From: JACQZO01 sp964512325
Lineage (GTDB): Bacteria; Patescibacteriota; Gracilibacteria; RBG-16-42-10
Length of the DNA stretch: 37,277 bases
NCBI GenBank assembly: GCA_964512325.1
Contig: CAZEGN010000012.1
Coordinates: forward strand, 1-37,277
Direction: 5' to 3'
Below are positions 9,173-18,572 of the stretch, in pieces (position 1 is the first letter of the stretch; every line of letters starts with the position of its first letter). Below the pieces are notes generated by a model. The model was not told the origin of the DNA and ran no database searches. It saw nothing but the letters and a program-made list of their open reading frames with translations. The position numbers and the translations under genes are program-made.

Positions 9173-11344
9173 CTAGTCATCCTCAGCAATGAATTGAGCC
9201 TGTACTCGATAAGAGTCGGTTACAATTGGATCAAATGAATCTGATCCTGAGCCGGGAATAAGTTGAATAATAAGATTGCGTGTACTTGTGATATCACTAT
9301 CCTCGTTGTCGACATCGAAGAAGCGATCATCAAGACGGAAGTACTTAATATTTGCCTTTACAGTACCAGTAGCACTATCGCTGTTGGCAGTAAGTGTAAG
9401 TGAGCTTCCAAGCACAGTACGAACTGCACGATCATTGCTATCCATAGCAGCAACCAAGACAATCATTTCTGCATTCTGAAGATCATCCTCGTTTTCATCG
9501 ATTACCAACTTTGTTTTTGGAATATCAACCTCTAATGCACGAGGTGAGCCAATACGGTCAGAAGTAGAAACATCAAATGAAACCTCAACTGATGGCACAC
9601 TTACAAACTCGTCACGATCTGATGAATCATCGTCAACCGAGATGCGCACGATAGCAGTTTCAGTTGAATCCACATCATCTTCTGTGCGATAGGTACCGAT
9701 ATAAATACCTGTATTGTCACCTACCTCTTGAGGATCACTAAAGCGTGCTGAAGGACCATCAACACGGCTCATGGTAAGGTCCAAATCACTAATAGGTCTA
9801 CCACTAGGATCTGAAATCTTCACCACAATTGCCTGCTCTTCGCCTTCTGCTAACTCTGGAGAAACAGCATAAGCTTGGATAATAGCCTCAGAATTTGATT
9901 CCATAACAGTGCGAGCACGAATGCTGACACTAGTAAGTGAACTGGTCAGACCACGATACAAAGCAGTGTCCTGAGCGGTAGAAGTAGCAGGAGCTGTACC
10001 AGTTACAGTACTAGCAACACCAGTATTACCGCGCCAAAGCACGAGATTAGTCGCAGAGCTACTAATTGCTTGGCTAGGTGCAATTGAAATGCTTATTTCG
10101 TTAACAGTCATGAGATCTACAGGCAGCTCAGAGCTATTAAATACAATACGAGATCCATTAGCTGTAAATGTACCTGCTGTCTGAGCTTGACCATTCTTCG
10201 TATACCACACCTGATAGCTCCAGCCAGCTGGGCGAAGATCTGGTGCCTGAGCAAGCTCTACATTCAAAACATTTACTTGACCAGCAGATCCTTTGGTAAA
10301 GTATGCTCTAGCAGATGTGCTAGGGATACCAATTGGGAAATCAGCATCAAATGTGTCATTACCAGATGCATTGCCTCTTGCAATGACATTATTTGATGGA
10401 GAAACTGGAGAGCGAGTTGCTTCAATTGTTACAAAAAGTCTCGTTACACCACTCCAACTTACTGGGAGATTGAAATTAGGACTCATTGCAATACCACGTG
10501 CATCAGTGATGCTATTGTTACGAACATTAAATTGCCCAGCAGAGTGAGTACTAGCAGCATCAACTACCCACAAATTGTACATAAAGCCACTTGGCAAATA
10601 TGGATAATTTACAGGCTGTAATTCAACTTTGCTACTAGAAGGATTTACTGTTAACCGAGGGAGGCTGGGCGTGAAAGTCAAAGCGACCTCTTTTTCTACA
10701 GTAGCAGATGTTGTAACACGTGGAGCTAAAGTTCCAGCCTTAGATTGCAAACCAAGACTTACAATTTTAGCCATTTGCTCTCTAGAAACCGGATCATTTA
10801 CACCAAACTGTATTCCACCGTAGCCATTTACTACATTTCTGTTGTAAAGAGTCTCAACAAAAGTATAGAACGTGCTACCTAGTGGGACATCATAACTAAA
10901 GTGAGGTCCGCCCGCGGTATTGATTGAGAAACCAAATGAACCTGCTACCATTTTAGCAAACTCTCCACGAGAAACATTACCATTAGGACGGAATGTGCCA
11001 TCACTGTAGCCATTAATGGTGCCATTATTGGCCAATGTAGCAACATAATCAAAGAAGACATTTGATGTAGAAACATCAGAAAATCTCTGACCACCGTTAT
11101 TGTTAATTGGCAAATTTGCTGCCTTAACCAACACTTTAGCTAACTCTCCACGGGAAAGATTATTTTTGGGGTAGAAATTGGTAGCATTACTAGAAATGAT
11201 TCCCTTTCCACTCAAATCGTTAATGTACTGCGCAAACTCGCCTCCAGTTACATCAGAAAATGCAGCTTGTGCTAAAGGCGCAAGCACCAAGCTACCAATG
11301 AAAGCTAGAGAGACCAAGCGCGTATTAAGACGCTGTTTGACCAT
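9173..11344 (-). CDS. S-layer homology (SLH) domain surface protein, 723 aa
   Basis: A secreted wall-anchored protein. Residues 1-27 are a signal peptide (cut near AQA-A). Three SLH repeats follow at about 28-75, 86-138 and 147-200, with signatures FYPKNNLSRGE, INGYSDGTFRPNGNVSRGE and FGVNDPVSREQ; SLH triplets bind pyruvylated wall polymers in other bacteria. The rest (about 210-723) is Thr/Ser/Asp-rich and predicted beta, with invasin-like Ig segments (SDPSGRPISDLDLTMSRVDG, then a GIYIGTYR motif that recurs as GVYIGTYK in the neighbouring 384-aa SLH protein). The C-terminus is acidic (FIAEDD). It lies downstream of that neighbour across 120 bases containing a possible -10 (TACAAT) and ends at a strong terminator. 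Likely an auxiliary S-layer component. Confidence 0.85.
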   Translation of the reverse strand: MVKQRLNTRLVSLAFIGSLVLAPLAQAAFSDVTGGEFAQYINDLSGKGIISSNATNFYPKNNLSRGELAKVLVKAANLPINNNGGQRFSDVSTSNVFFDYVATLANNGTINGYSDGTFRPNGNVSRGEFAKMVAGSFGFSINTAGGPHFSYDVPLGSTFYTFVETLYNRNVVNGYGGIQFGVNDPVSREQMAKIVSLGLQSKAGTLAPRVTTSATVEKEVALTFTPSLPRLTVNPSSSKVELQPVNYPYLPSGFMYNLWVVDAASTHSAGQFNVRNNSITDARGIAMSPNFNLPVSWSGVTRLFVTIEATRSPVSPSNNVIARGNASGNDTFDADFPIGIPSTSARAYFTKGSAGQVNVLNVELAQAPDLRPAGWSYQVWYTKNGQAQTAGTFTANGSRIVFNSSELPVDLMTVNEISISIAPSQAISSSATNLVLWRGNTGVASTVTGTAPATSTAQDTALYRGLTSSLTSVSIRARTVMESNSEAIIQAYAVSPELAEGEEQAIVVKISDPSGRPISDLDLTMSRVDGPSARFSDPQEVGDNTGIYIGTYRTEDDVDSTETAIVRISVDDDSSDRDEFVSVPSVEVSFDVSTSDRIGSPRALEVDIPKTKLVIDENEDDLQNAEMIVLVAAMDSNDRAVRTVLGSSLTLTANSDSATGTVKANIKYFRLDDRFFDVDNEDSDITSTRNLIIQLIPGSGSDSFDPIVTDSYRVQAQFIAEDD

Positions 11345-11464
11345 AAAGTTTTGTTAATTAATAAACACTTTTCATTGTAGGCTAATTAAAGGCTATTTAC
11401 AGTGGTAGTAACAATAAAAACTTTACAATTACTATCAACATTTTATAACCTCCTGCCTTTTGGC

Positions 11465-12619
11465 TTACCTAACAGTTCCGCGAACAGTAGTCTGCGGGCG
11501 AGAAGCTAGATTATTCACGCGGATTGTGATTTCTATCTCACTACCACTAGCACCGCGAGCCTTATATGTACCAATATAAACACCACTACCGGCGGGATTT
11601 TCTGCCATAGTCTCAATAATATCACCAGCACCTTTAGTAACCTCAGCAACAATCTCTAAACCAGAAACAGGGTTACCATTAGTTGTGCGCGGCGTCACAA
11701 TGATTTGGGCTGTATTGCCACTAGCAATAACATTAGGTACCAGCTGTGCTAGTGAAACACGAGGCTCACTAACTTGAGCTTGATATTTATTAGCCAAAAA
11801 CTCGTTAATATCGGTACTGTAGACACTACCCATGAAAACGGTAATGCGAATATTTACTGGCGCTGATGGAGCATTGGCTGGTGCTATAAAGGTCAACTGA
11901 TAAAGACCATTACCAATTTCAGACGAACCGGTAATTCTCACTCCCCCACTCACCACTGAAGCAATATAATCATCCCGGTATACTAACCCACTTTTCAAGT
12001 CACCATTATTCTTAATCGTAAAGAGCACACTCCCACTACCTGAAGGTTGCAATGTCATTGGTGAAACATCCACAATCTGAACCACATTTTGTGAAATAGT
12101 AAGCGCAGGTGGACTAGTCAGCGGAAATGCTGACCGTGAACGCAAAACAACTTTAGCAGCTTCTGCGCGTGTCAGATAGGCATTTGGACCAAAGACCAGA
12201 GACGAATAACCATGAACAATATCTTTTTCTGTGAATAACGCCACCAAGTGTTGATCATTGCTGCCAACATCAGCAAAGCTAGTCTGTGCAGTGCTAGCTG
12301 TTTCTAGGCGCCACAATGTTTTAATCAAACGCAACGCCTCAATTCTTGTTAAAGCCGAACCAGAGTACAGACTAACATTCTCAGGTTCACCACGAGAGCG
12401 TAAAAGCATTCGGGCTAATTCTTGCTCTGAGACAGTAGCATTGGGATGGAAAGTTCCATCACCATAGCCATGTACAATTCCTTGCATCTCTAACTCTGTA
12501 ATCGATGCTATCAAATCATCTGCTACACCAGAAAGATCTGAGAATGTAGCAGCAGAAACAAAACTCCCGAACTGAAAACTCACGAAGATGCTACAAAGTG
12601 ATATCAATAGTTTTTTCAT
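11465..12619 (-). CDS. SLH domain surface protein, 384 aa
   Basis: A smaller secreted SLH protein. The open frame extends to 12694, but the ATG at 12617-12619 is preferred because it opens a clean signal peptide (MKKLLISLCSIFVSF, cut near VSA-A at 23). SLH-like repeats lie at about 25-72 (IVHGYGDGTFHPNATVSEQE), a weak one at 84-105 (ALTRIEALRLIKTLW), and 114-161 (IVHGYSSLVFGPNAYLTRAE). After residue 175 come Ig-like beta domains; the last (about 295-384, ending with the GVYIGTYK motif and a basic TTVRGTVR tail) resembles an invasin-type domain of the larger SLH proteins. It begins just after the main S-layer gene's terminator, so it probably has its own promoter or relies on readthrough. Role inferred: minor S-layer or wall-associated protein. 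Confidence 0.8.
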   Translation of the reverse strand: MKKLLISLCSIFVSFQFGSFVSAATFSDLSGVADDLIASITELEMQGIVHGYGDGTFHPNATVSEQELARMLLRSRGEPENVSLYSGSALTRIEALRLIKTLWRLETASTAQTSFADVGSNDQHLVALFTEKDIVHGYSSLVFGPNAYLTRAEAAKVVLRSRSAFPLTSPPALTISQNVVQIVDVSPMTLQPSGSGSVLFTIKNNGDLKSGLVYRDDYIASVVSGGVRITGSSEIGNGLYQLTFIAPANAPSAPVNIRITVFMGSVYSTDINEFLANKYQAQVSEPRVSLAQLVPNVIASGNTAQIIVTPRTTNGNPVSGLEIVAEVTKGAGDIIETMAENPAGSGVYIGTYKARGASGSEIEITIRVNNLASRPQTTVRGTVR

Positions 12620-12692
12620 AAAAAAGCTCAATGCTCTTATCTTATTAACAAACATTGTTTCCAGAAGCAACCAAGAATAAAAAATCAGGCAC

Positions 12693-12740
12693 AAAAAAAA
12701 GCCCCCTCCAATCCTGTATAAGCAGGAAAGGAAGGGGCTT
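12693..12740 (-). terminator. Strong intrinsic terminator of the main S-layer gene
   Basis: On the minus strand AAGCCCCTTCC (12740-12730) pairs with GGAGGGGGCTT (12709-12699), one G-T wobble, with an inner CCTG/CAGG stem, followed by an eight-base T-run (12700-12693). It lies about 45 bases past the stop of the 1227-aa gene. Such a strong terminator suits a very highly expressed transcript. Confidence 0.85.
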
Positions 12741-12784
12741 CATTCATGTGAAAAGATTGCTCTTTTCATCAACCGAAGTTGCGA

Positions 12785-15700
12785 TTAGTCAACTGCGATT
12801 GTCATTGTGTCCTCAATGCGGCTAGACAATGTGTTTACACGTGCGGTTAATTCTACGCTTTCAGATACTGAAGATGCGCGGAATGCACCAACTGAAACAC
12901 CATCATCACTATCAACAAGGGTAACACGGAGGCCACCACTTACTGAAGTTGTATTGCTAGTAGCAAGATTGCCACTACCATCAACGATTTCAACTTGAAC
13001 ACCATCAGTTGTGTTGTTGTCAACATCCAATGGATCACCATCGTCGTCACGTACAATTACTGTAAATGGAACGATGTTAGAAGAAGTAACGCTGAATGGC
13101 CATGCAGTCAATTCAACTGTTGGATCCTCAACACCATAGCTTGCGCTATCTTGAGGGTTTGTAGCCTGGTTCAAGCTAGCTGTGAGGGTCAAAGTACCAT
13201 CAGTTACTAGATTGTTTGTATCTACATTGAATGCATAGATACCAGAACCTACAACACCAGAGTTCAATAGATCTGTTGCATCATCACCAGTAGAACAATC
13301 ACCAGTTTGGATGCTTGTAGAACCATCAGTAACAGCAGCAATATCCTGAGCAGCAACTCCACCACGTGTAATCACGAAGTCAGAGAAGTTGTTTGTTGGA
13401 TATGTAGCTGTAGCTACACCTGTACCACCACGACAGCTTTCTAGACCAGCAACTGGATCATCATTTTCATCACTTACGAAAGCAATGAATGTATTGTTCC
13501 AATCTGGAATAGTATCAGGAAGATTGAATTCAACTTCAATATCATTTGGAACGATATTTACTTGAACTAATCCGCTATCCTGAGGAGTACCATCTGAATC
13601 ATAAGATTCAACTCTCCATTCACCACGATCAGCACGATCCTTAGCACGAGCTACCATGAAGTAAGCTCCGCCACCAAGGTTATGCAGAACCCAGAAATCA
13701 TCAGTGTCCAATGTACCCGTACCACGAGAGTACAAGCGTACATTTTCAACATTATCAGGATTAACCACAATCGCACCCAATGTATCTGGATTTACCTCAT
13801 CACTATTCATAGTGATAGAATCAGAAACATCAACAGCGTAACCGTTGATCTCTTCGATACAGCCAGATTGAGTAGCTGATGCAGTTTCTCCGTTTGCTGT
13901 AACAGTAGTGCCAGTTCCTGTATCAGTACATGCTAAGCCAATATTATCTTGGTCTTGAGCAAATACTACTGTAGGAATGTCTTGGTTAATACCAACTTCT
14001 TGACGAAGAGGTAATACCTCGATTGTTGCCAAATCAGAAGGATTATCAGTTGTAGATACTACGCTGATAGAATCTTCTGGTGGTTGAGAACCACGTGAAA
14101 TATCAGTAACACGAATGCTTTCAGTTTGATCACGCTCTACATTTTCTGGAGCAAACAACTTCGCTGTATACCATCCGGATTCTGTATAGTTTGAATCACA
14201 ATCAGTTCCAAAAGGAACGATTTCAACTGTAGCAAAAGAGCTTGAAGTAGAAGCTCCTGCATTTAAGCGAGACTCAGATGCAGTGCTTGCACTTGCGTTA
14301 TTGTAACAAATCTTATCCATGAATACTGAATCTTGTCCCTCACTTCTTACATAACCACTACCATCAACATCATCCAATTGGCTATCACCACCATCTATAG
14401 TTAGACGTAGTTGTTCACCGTAGACAGGCTTGTTACCATCAGTTACACGAGCCAATACTGTAGAAACTGTTCCCTCTGGCATAGAGTCAGAAGAAACAAA
14501 CAATTCTACTTCTGGTTCACGCACTGAAATGTTCACACGCACTGCTGGCTGACCAATTGAGTCGATATCACGACACTCAACTTGCAATGTACCACCGTTG
14601 CTACCAGCAATTACGTTTAGAACGTAAAGACCAGCAGAACCTGGAACATAACGAGCCATTACTACATTAGGATTCACATCAGCTGCACCTGTAGCCTCAG
14701 AATCAGTGTCAATACCTTCTAACATCGCATCTGTAACTGGGCCACCAATAAAGCGGCACTCAATTTCATCTACATCGCCTGTATCTTCAAGTGCCAAGAA
14801 TGGTTCATCATTCTCATCAAGTGTCTTAATCAACACAGGAGCAACATTTTGTGAAGTTGCCTCACCTGCTGCAATCTGACCATCATTACGAGTCAAAATA
14901 TTGGTATCGAAAGCTTTTGCCTCTAAGCGAACAAGGTCGATAGAAACAGTTGCTGTTGTTACCAATGATGGACTTGTAGAACGATCAAGCACCTGGATTA
15001 CTACATCACCAGAGTTCTGGGTTGTAAGTACATTCAAGTATGCTACATATCTACCATTCACACAGTCACCATCATCCAATGTCAATGAACGTACTGCTGT
15101 GCTTGCTGGAGCTGTTGGCTCACTTGTACCAGTAGCAGCGCTACCAGCAACCAAGCTACCATTTCCTTCCTTGATAGAGAAAATCAAATCATCTCCACAA
15201 GTTGGATCACCCTCATCGTCGTATACAAATGCCTCAATTGTTGCAAATCCATTGATTGGCGCAACAACTGCGTTACTTCCAGAATACACTGGAGTAGCTG
15301 CATCACTTGAGTTAGCACCTGTTGGGCGTCCCTCTCTCTTAGCAACGATAGCATCGTCAGTAATGCGGACATTCAATTCACCCACACCAGCGATTCTTGC
15401 TGATCCGAATCCATTTCGGATGCCAGGTGCTGATGATGTGAACTCTACGCGAGTTGTTCCCTCGTAGCTTCCTGTCTTACATTTTACTGTCGCTGTTCCT
15501 GCTGTTGTTGATGAAATCAAGGTGATTTGGCCGCGTCCCTTGTCAGATGATACTGTCTTGGTATTCGCTGCTGCCTCACTTGTTCCTACAATACGTAATG
15601 TTCCTGCATCTGTGCTGAATACCAATGGTTGGTTCCAGTCACCGATACGGTTGCCATTTCGATCAACTACTGTACAAGTAATTGTAGATGTTGATGTCCC

Positions 15701-16468
15701 ATCATTCTTGATCTGTGGATCAGAATTATCTACTTGTACTGCTGCTGGTACGCCTACAGATAATGGTTTTCCTTCACGGAATACCTTCATGCTGTTTGAC
15801 ACTACCTTTGCCATTTGGTCACGGCGCATTGGATCCATTGGTCCAAATTTGCTGTTTCCATATCCCTTGATCACTCCAAGGTTGTATGCTGTTTGGATGT
15901 AATCATAGAACTCACTGCTCGTAGACACATCATCAAATGATGGTCCACCAGTTAAGTCTTGTACAAATGTCTCAGGTGCGAAAATGCGGTACGCTCGTAC
16001 AATCATTTTCATTGCCTCCTGACGTAGTACTGGAGCATCTACTCCGAATACTCCTGCCTGTCCAGATGCTGGAGCTTGGCGTCCTTGTACAATTCCTAAT
16101 GCATAGCCTAATTCTACTTGATTGTAGAATGAGCTTCCTGCAGGTACATCACTAAAGTGTGGTGCTCCTGGTAGCATTGGTACATTGACCAATACCTCAA
16201 GGCTTCCACGTCCTTGTACTGACTTCTGCATTGCATTCACTACCATCTTCATCATCTCACCACGACTCACATTGCGGAGTGGGAAATACATTCCTGTATC
16301 ACCTACACCTGACACAATCCCTTGATCTTTCAGATCTTGGATAAAAGTTGCAAACTCATTGGTCTCAGCTACATCGCCAAATGGACCTGCTGCTGACACC
16401 TGAGGCACAACTCCTACCATCATTGCTAGCATCGATACTGATGCAACAATCTTGCGAAGTTTTGTCAT
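12785..16468 (-). CDS. Probable main S-layer protein, SLH triplet plus Ig-like domains, 1227 aa
   Basis: A secreted, acidic, 1227-aa protein. Residues 1-27 are a signal peptide (VPQVSAA). Three SLH repeats occupy about 28-82, 102-160 and 175-228 (signatures FPLRNVSRGE, FGVDAPVLRQE, IKGYGNSKFGPMDPMRRDQ). From about 235 on there are repeated bacterial Ig-like (Big/invasin-type) domains, the first at 243-345 (VQVDNSDPQIKNDGTSTSTI, typical of Big_1), continuing to the end with frequent Asp-rich loops (VDSDDG, VRDDDGDPLDVDNN) that could bind calcium. Cysteines are unusually common for a surface protein, for example ITCTVVD, VKCKTG and CTDTG. Three neighbouring SLH genes, a long structured upstream region and a strong terminator support a high-expression S-layer subunit, but the main-subunit role is inferred. 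Codon choice near the 5' end looks strongly biased (GTA, GGA, CGT), as in abundant proteins. Confidence 0.85.
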   Translation of the reverse strand: MTKLRKIVASVSMLAMMVGVVPQVSAAGPFGDVAETNEFATFIQDLKDQGIVSGVGDTGMYFPLRNVSRGEMMKMVVNAMQKSVQGRGSLEVLVNVPMLPGAPHFSDVPAGSSFYNQVELGYALGIVQGRQAPASGQAGVFGVDAPVLRQEAMKMIVRAYRIFAPETFVQDLTGGPSFDDVSTSSEFYDYIQTAYNLGVIKGYGNSKFGPMDPMRRDQMAKVVSNSMKVFREGKPLSVGVPAAVQVDNSDPQIKNDGTSTSTITCTVVDRNGNRIGDWNQPLVFSTDAGTLRIVGTSEAAANTKTVSSDKGRGQITLISSTTAGTATVKCKTGSYEGTTRVEFTSSAPGIRNGFGSARIAGVGELNVRITDDAIVAKREGRPTGANSSDAATPVYSGSNAVVAPINGFATIEAFVYDDEGDPTCGDDLIFSIKEGNGSLVAGSAATGTSEPTAPASTAVRSLTLDDGDCVNGRYVAYLNVLTTQNSGDVVIQVLDRSTSPSLVTTATVSIDLVRLEAKAFDTNILTRNDGQIAAGEATSQNVAPVLIKTLDENDEPFLALEDTGDVDEIECRFIGGPVTDAMLEGIDTDSEATGAADVNPNVVMARYVPGSAGLYVLNVIAGSNGGTLQVECRDIDSIGQPAVRVNISVREPEVELFVSSDSMPEGTVSTVLARVTDGNKPVYGEQLRLTIDGGDSQLDDVDGSGYVRSEGQDSVFMDKICYNNASASTASESRLNAGASTSSSFATVEIVPFGTDCDSNYTESGWYTAKLFAPENVERDQTESIRVTDISRGSQPPEDSISVVSTTDNPSDLATIEVLPLRQEVGINQDIPTVVFAQDQDNIGLACTDTGTGTTVTANGETASATQSGCIEEINGYAVDVSDSITMNSDEVNPDTLGAIVVNPDNVENVRLYSRGTGTLDTDDFWVLHNLGGGAYFMVARAKDRADRGEWRVESYDSDGTPQDSGLVQVNIVPNDIEVEFNLPDTIPDWNNTFIAFVSDENDDPVAGLESCRGGTGVATATYPTNNFSDFVITRGGVAAQDIAAVTDGSTSIQTGDCSTGDDATDLLNSGVVGSGIYAFNVDTNNLVTDGTLTLTASLNQATNPQDSASYGVEDPTVELTAWPFSVTSSNIVPFTVIVRDDDGDPLDVDNNTTDGVQVEIVDGSGNLATSNTTSVSGGLRVTLVDSDDGVSVGAFRASSVSESVELTARVNTLSSRIEDTMTIAVD

Positions 16469-16800
16469 AGAATAATTAAGTATATAAAAGTTAAAAGAAT
16501 CTCCTTATATAAAGGACGATTCAAAAGTTTGCCTACTTACTAGAAGTAAGCACGAGATCTAAAACATTAGAACTAGAAATAAATTTAGTTTAAGCAGCTC
16601 TATTAACAAGCTGCGTTCTCACCCGTCAAGTTAAGGAACATAAGTCAGCCTTAGTTTCTAAGGCGAACCCCTTGCAACTCTCACTACGGTTAGTCCGCAA
16701 TTACTGTTACAAAGAATATTCAAATAATTAGCTGTTGGCTAACTTATCGTGCCCGAAGTTAACATACACCACCCTGAAGGTCAATTAATTTACCCCCTAG
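16469..16800 (-). promoter_or_regulatory. Hairpin-rich upstream region of the main S-layer gene
   Basis: This non-coding stretch lies directly upstream of the S-layer ATG. It holds three perfect short hairpins: 16536-16550 (6-bp stem, 3-nt loop), 16594-16614 (GCAGCT/AGCTGC, 9-nt loop) and 16648-16664 (GCCTTAG/CTAAGGC, TTT loop), plus a TCCTT/AAGGA pair at 16502-16516. Several hairpins in one spacer suggest a structured 5' leader, which in other bacteria stabilises S-layer mRNA, or a separate small RNA. A -10-like TATACT about 10 bases before the ATG would instead give a nearly leaderless transcript. I could not match it to tmRNA, RNase P RNA, SRP RNA or a known riboswitch. Confidence 0.45.
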
Positions 16801-16818
16801 AAAAGCACCAAATTAGCG

Positions 16819-16983
16819 CTATTTTTCCAAAAAAGACACGCCTAATCCCCCTAGAAGGAAAAGACCAAACCCAAACTGTAAATAATTTCTAGTGATTTGC
16901 GAGTAATTCGCACGGCCCAAAATATAGTTGACGAACTTTTCACTTAATTTTGTACTATAAGTATTTCCACTTGTTTTGCACAT
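16819..16983 (-). CDS. Possible small membrane protein downstream of mltG
   Basis: An open frame of about 54 codons beginning at the ATG at 16981-16983 (a longer start at 17019 also exists) overlaps the last 29 bases of mltG. The C-terminal third is a convincing hydrophobic segment (YLQFGFGLFLLGGLGVSFLE) after a polar, basic N-terminal part. It would be the last gene of the comEC-HTH-mltG run. There is no family match that I recognise and the length is near chance level, so it is a candidate only. Confidence 0.3.
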   Translation of the reverse strand: MCKTSGNTYSTKLSEKFVNYILGRANYSQITRNYLQFGFGLFLLGGLGVSFLEK

Positions 16984-17926
16984 GCTCTTCCAGGGTTGTA
17001 GCATAATGCGTATCACCATTGGAACTATTTAGGTAGTATAAATAGCTGGAGGCAATGGGCGACATGGCCGCCTTGATACTTTCAAGGCTAGGGTTAGCGA
17101 TTGGCCCTGGCGGCAAACCAGCGAACTTGCGCGTATTATAGGGTGAATCGCTAGCCAGATCTTGCACTGTAATCGGCGATCGCCAATCCCCTTTTATATA
17201 CAGAACTGTCGCATCCACATCTAGTCGCATACCAATGTTTAGGCGTTTATATAAAATACCAGCAACCATCCGCTTGTCTTCCAATGTTCGCGCCTCTCGC
17301 TCCAAAAGAGAGGCGATGATCACAACCTTTCTAATCCCCTCTCTTTGCACAAATGTGGAATACTCCTGCACAAGTGATGTCGTTCTAGATCTGAAATTTT
17401 CAAGAAGCGCCCTGGTAATATGTTCAGGCTGACTGCCAGGGTTAAATAAATAGGTGTCAGGGAACAGAAAACCTTCGAAACCTGTAAGCCTATCCTTATA
17501 TTCTTCGAAGCCGGCTATACTACACCCTCGAAAACAGTCAACAAGGCCTTCCCCTTCAGCAATCCCCTCTTTCTCTAGAATTGCCGCATAGGCACTGGCC
17601 CTATCTCCCTCTGGCAATCTCACCCTTACCGGAGCAATCTCACGATCCAATTGATGATAAACATCTGAAAATGTAGCACCCACTGGGAAGTGATGCGTTC
17701 CCGGTTTTAACTTTAAAGGAAAGACATATCTATACACCCTATACATAAATTCAGGGTAGAAAGCCGAGTTTCCCCTGAGGATATCCCCTTCTATTGTAGA
17801 AAAGTTATCACCCCTTTCAACAGTGATATTGCCATGGTCCAAAATAACCACAGAAGAAATAAGGAGACGCCAATTCACAAAAAACAATCCCAGCACAACA
17901 ATGAGCAATAGGATTGTTTTTCTCAT
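16955..17926 (-). CDS. mltG: Endolytic murein transglycosylase MltG (YceG-like)
   Basis: This 323-aa protein has an N-terminal TM anchor (4-20) and a YceG/MltG domain outside the membrane. MltG cuts nascent glycan strands inside the chain and so sets their length. The catalytic Glu is in IIASLLEREAR (E209, aligning with the E. coli ASIVEKET Glu). Other family landmarks are GFLFPDTY (152-159), DVDATVLYI (236-244), SPYNTRKFAGLPPGPIANPS (261-280) and YLYYLNSSNGDTHYATTLEEH near the end. A LysM-like part lies around 75-125 (FPVGATFSDVYHQL, RVRLPEG). The start lies 4 bases after the stop of the HTH gene, so the two are probably co-transcribed. Identity is confident. Confidence 0.95.
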   Translation of the reverse strand: MRKTILLLIVVLGLFFVNWRLLISSVVILDHGNITVERGDNFSTIEGDILRGNSAFYPEFMYRVYRYVFPLKLKPGTHHFPVGATFSDVYHQLDREIAPVRVRLPEGDRASAYAAILEKEGIAEGEGLVDCFRGCSIAGFEEYKDRLTGFEGFLFPDTYLFNPGSQPEHITRALLENFRSRTTSLVQEYSTFVQREGIRKVVIIASLLEREARTLEDKRMVAGILYKRLNIGMRLDVDATVLYIKGDWRSPITVQDLASDSPYNTRKFAGLPPGPIANPSLESIKAAMSPIASSYLYYLNSSNGDTHYATTLEEHVQNKWKYL

Positions 17927-17930
17927 GACA

Positions 17931-18572
17931 TTAAATTAGCTTCTCTGAATCTGAAAGCTCATACTTCTGCCAAAACTTCCACCAAGGACGAGTCTCATAG
18001 AAGCTCTTCATTGCTAACAACTGACGCGCATCCATATCTCTAATACGATAGCTCTTTTCTAGCTCCGTCACCTTTTTTCTCAAACTTTCCTTCTCTGATC
18101 CATCTTGCTCCAACTGCTTCACCTGTGACTCTAACTGCCCCATCTTATACGCCAGCCTCGACTTATACTCTCCAAACTCCTCTATCAGTTTCATCTTCTC
18201 CCCCTCTAAGGACAATAAGACTTGTGTAAATTGCGAAAAATCAAGGTTTCGCTCGTGAAAAGGAATCACTGGTAAATTAGATCCATTAGCACTCACCTTG
18301 GATTCCACCCCCTCACCCTCACCACTCTCAATCATCACTTGACCGGATTCATCTTCTACGGGAACAACTTCACCAATCACCAAAGAAATATTTAAAAACT
18401 CCTTAGCAAAGTTTACAACGTCCGTTACTGCAAATGTATATTCCGGACCATTTACACTCTCCACCTTGGAAGCCTTGAGCTTTCCAGCCTTAATATAATT
18501 ACGCACACTTTTAGTACTGCGCTTAATAAGCTCAGCGACCTGACGAAGATTTAGTGTTTTTGCCTGTTCCAT
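17931..18572 (-). CDS. MerR-like helix-turn-helix protein with long coiled coil
   Basis: A 213-aa cytoplasmic protein. Residues 5-55 form a MerR/excisionase-like HTH (TLNLRQVAELIKRSTKSVRNYIKAGKLKASK). An acidic linker (65-90) leads to a predicted coiled coil at about 105-185 (LLSLEGEKMKLIEEFGEYKS, then KMGQLESQVKQLEQDGSEKE). The C-terminus has an aromatic patch, PWWKFWQKY. It is not a classical effector-binding MerR regulator; the build (one HTH plus coiled coil) resembles DNA-bridging or chromosome/plasmid-partition adaptors as much as a transcription factor. It is 4 bases upstream of mltG and downstream of comEC on the same strand. Specific function unknown. Confidence 0.7.
   Translation of the reverse strand: MEQAKTLNLRQVAELIKRSTKSVRNYIKAGKLKASKVESVNGPEYTFAVTDVVNFAKEFLNISLVIGEVVPVEDESGQVMIESGEGEGVESKVSANGSNLPVIPFHERNLDFSQFTQVLLSLEGEKMKLIEEFGEYKSRLAYKMGQLESQVKQLEQDGSEKESLRKKVTELEKSYRIRDMDARQLLAMKSFYETRPWWKFWQKYELSDSEKLI

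Noticed and set aside
14901..15467. 188-codon plus-strand open frame inside the S-layer gene
   Set aside because: It lies fully within the clear 1227-aa SLH/Ig-domain gene and has no start context or family features; it is a by-product of biased codon use.
16469..16954. tmRNA, RNase P RNA, SRP RNA or riboswitch in the S-layer spacer
   Set aside because: The GCAGCT hairpin with TAA in its loop loosely recalls tmRNA, but there is no T-arm/CCA end and no open tag frame; the RNase P and SRP core motifs are also absent.
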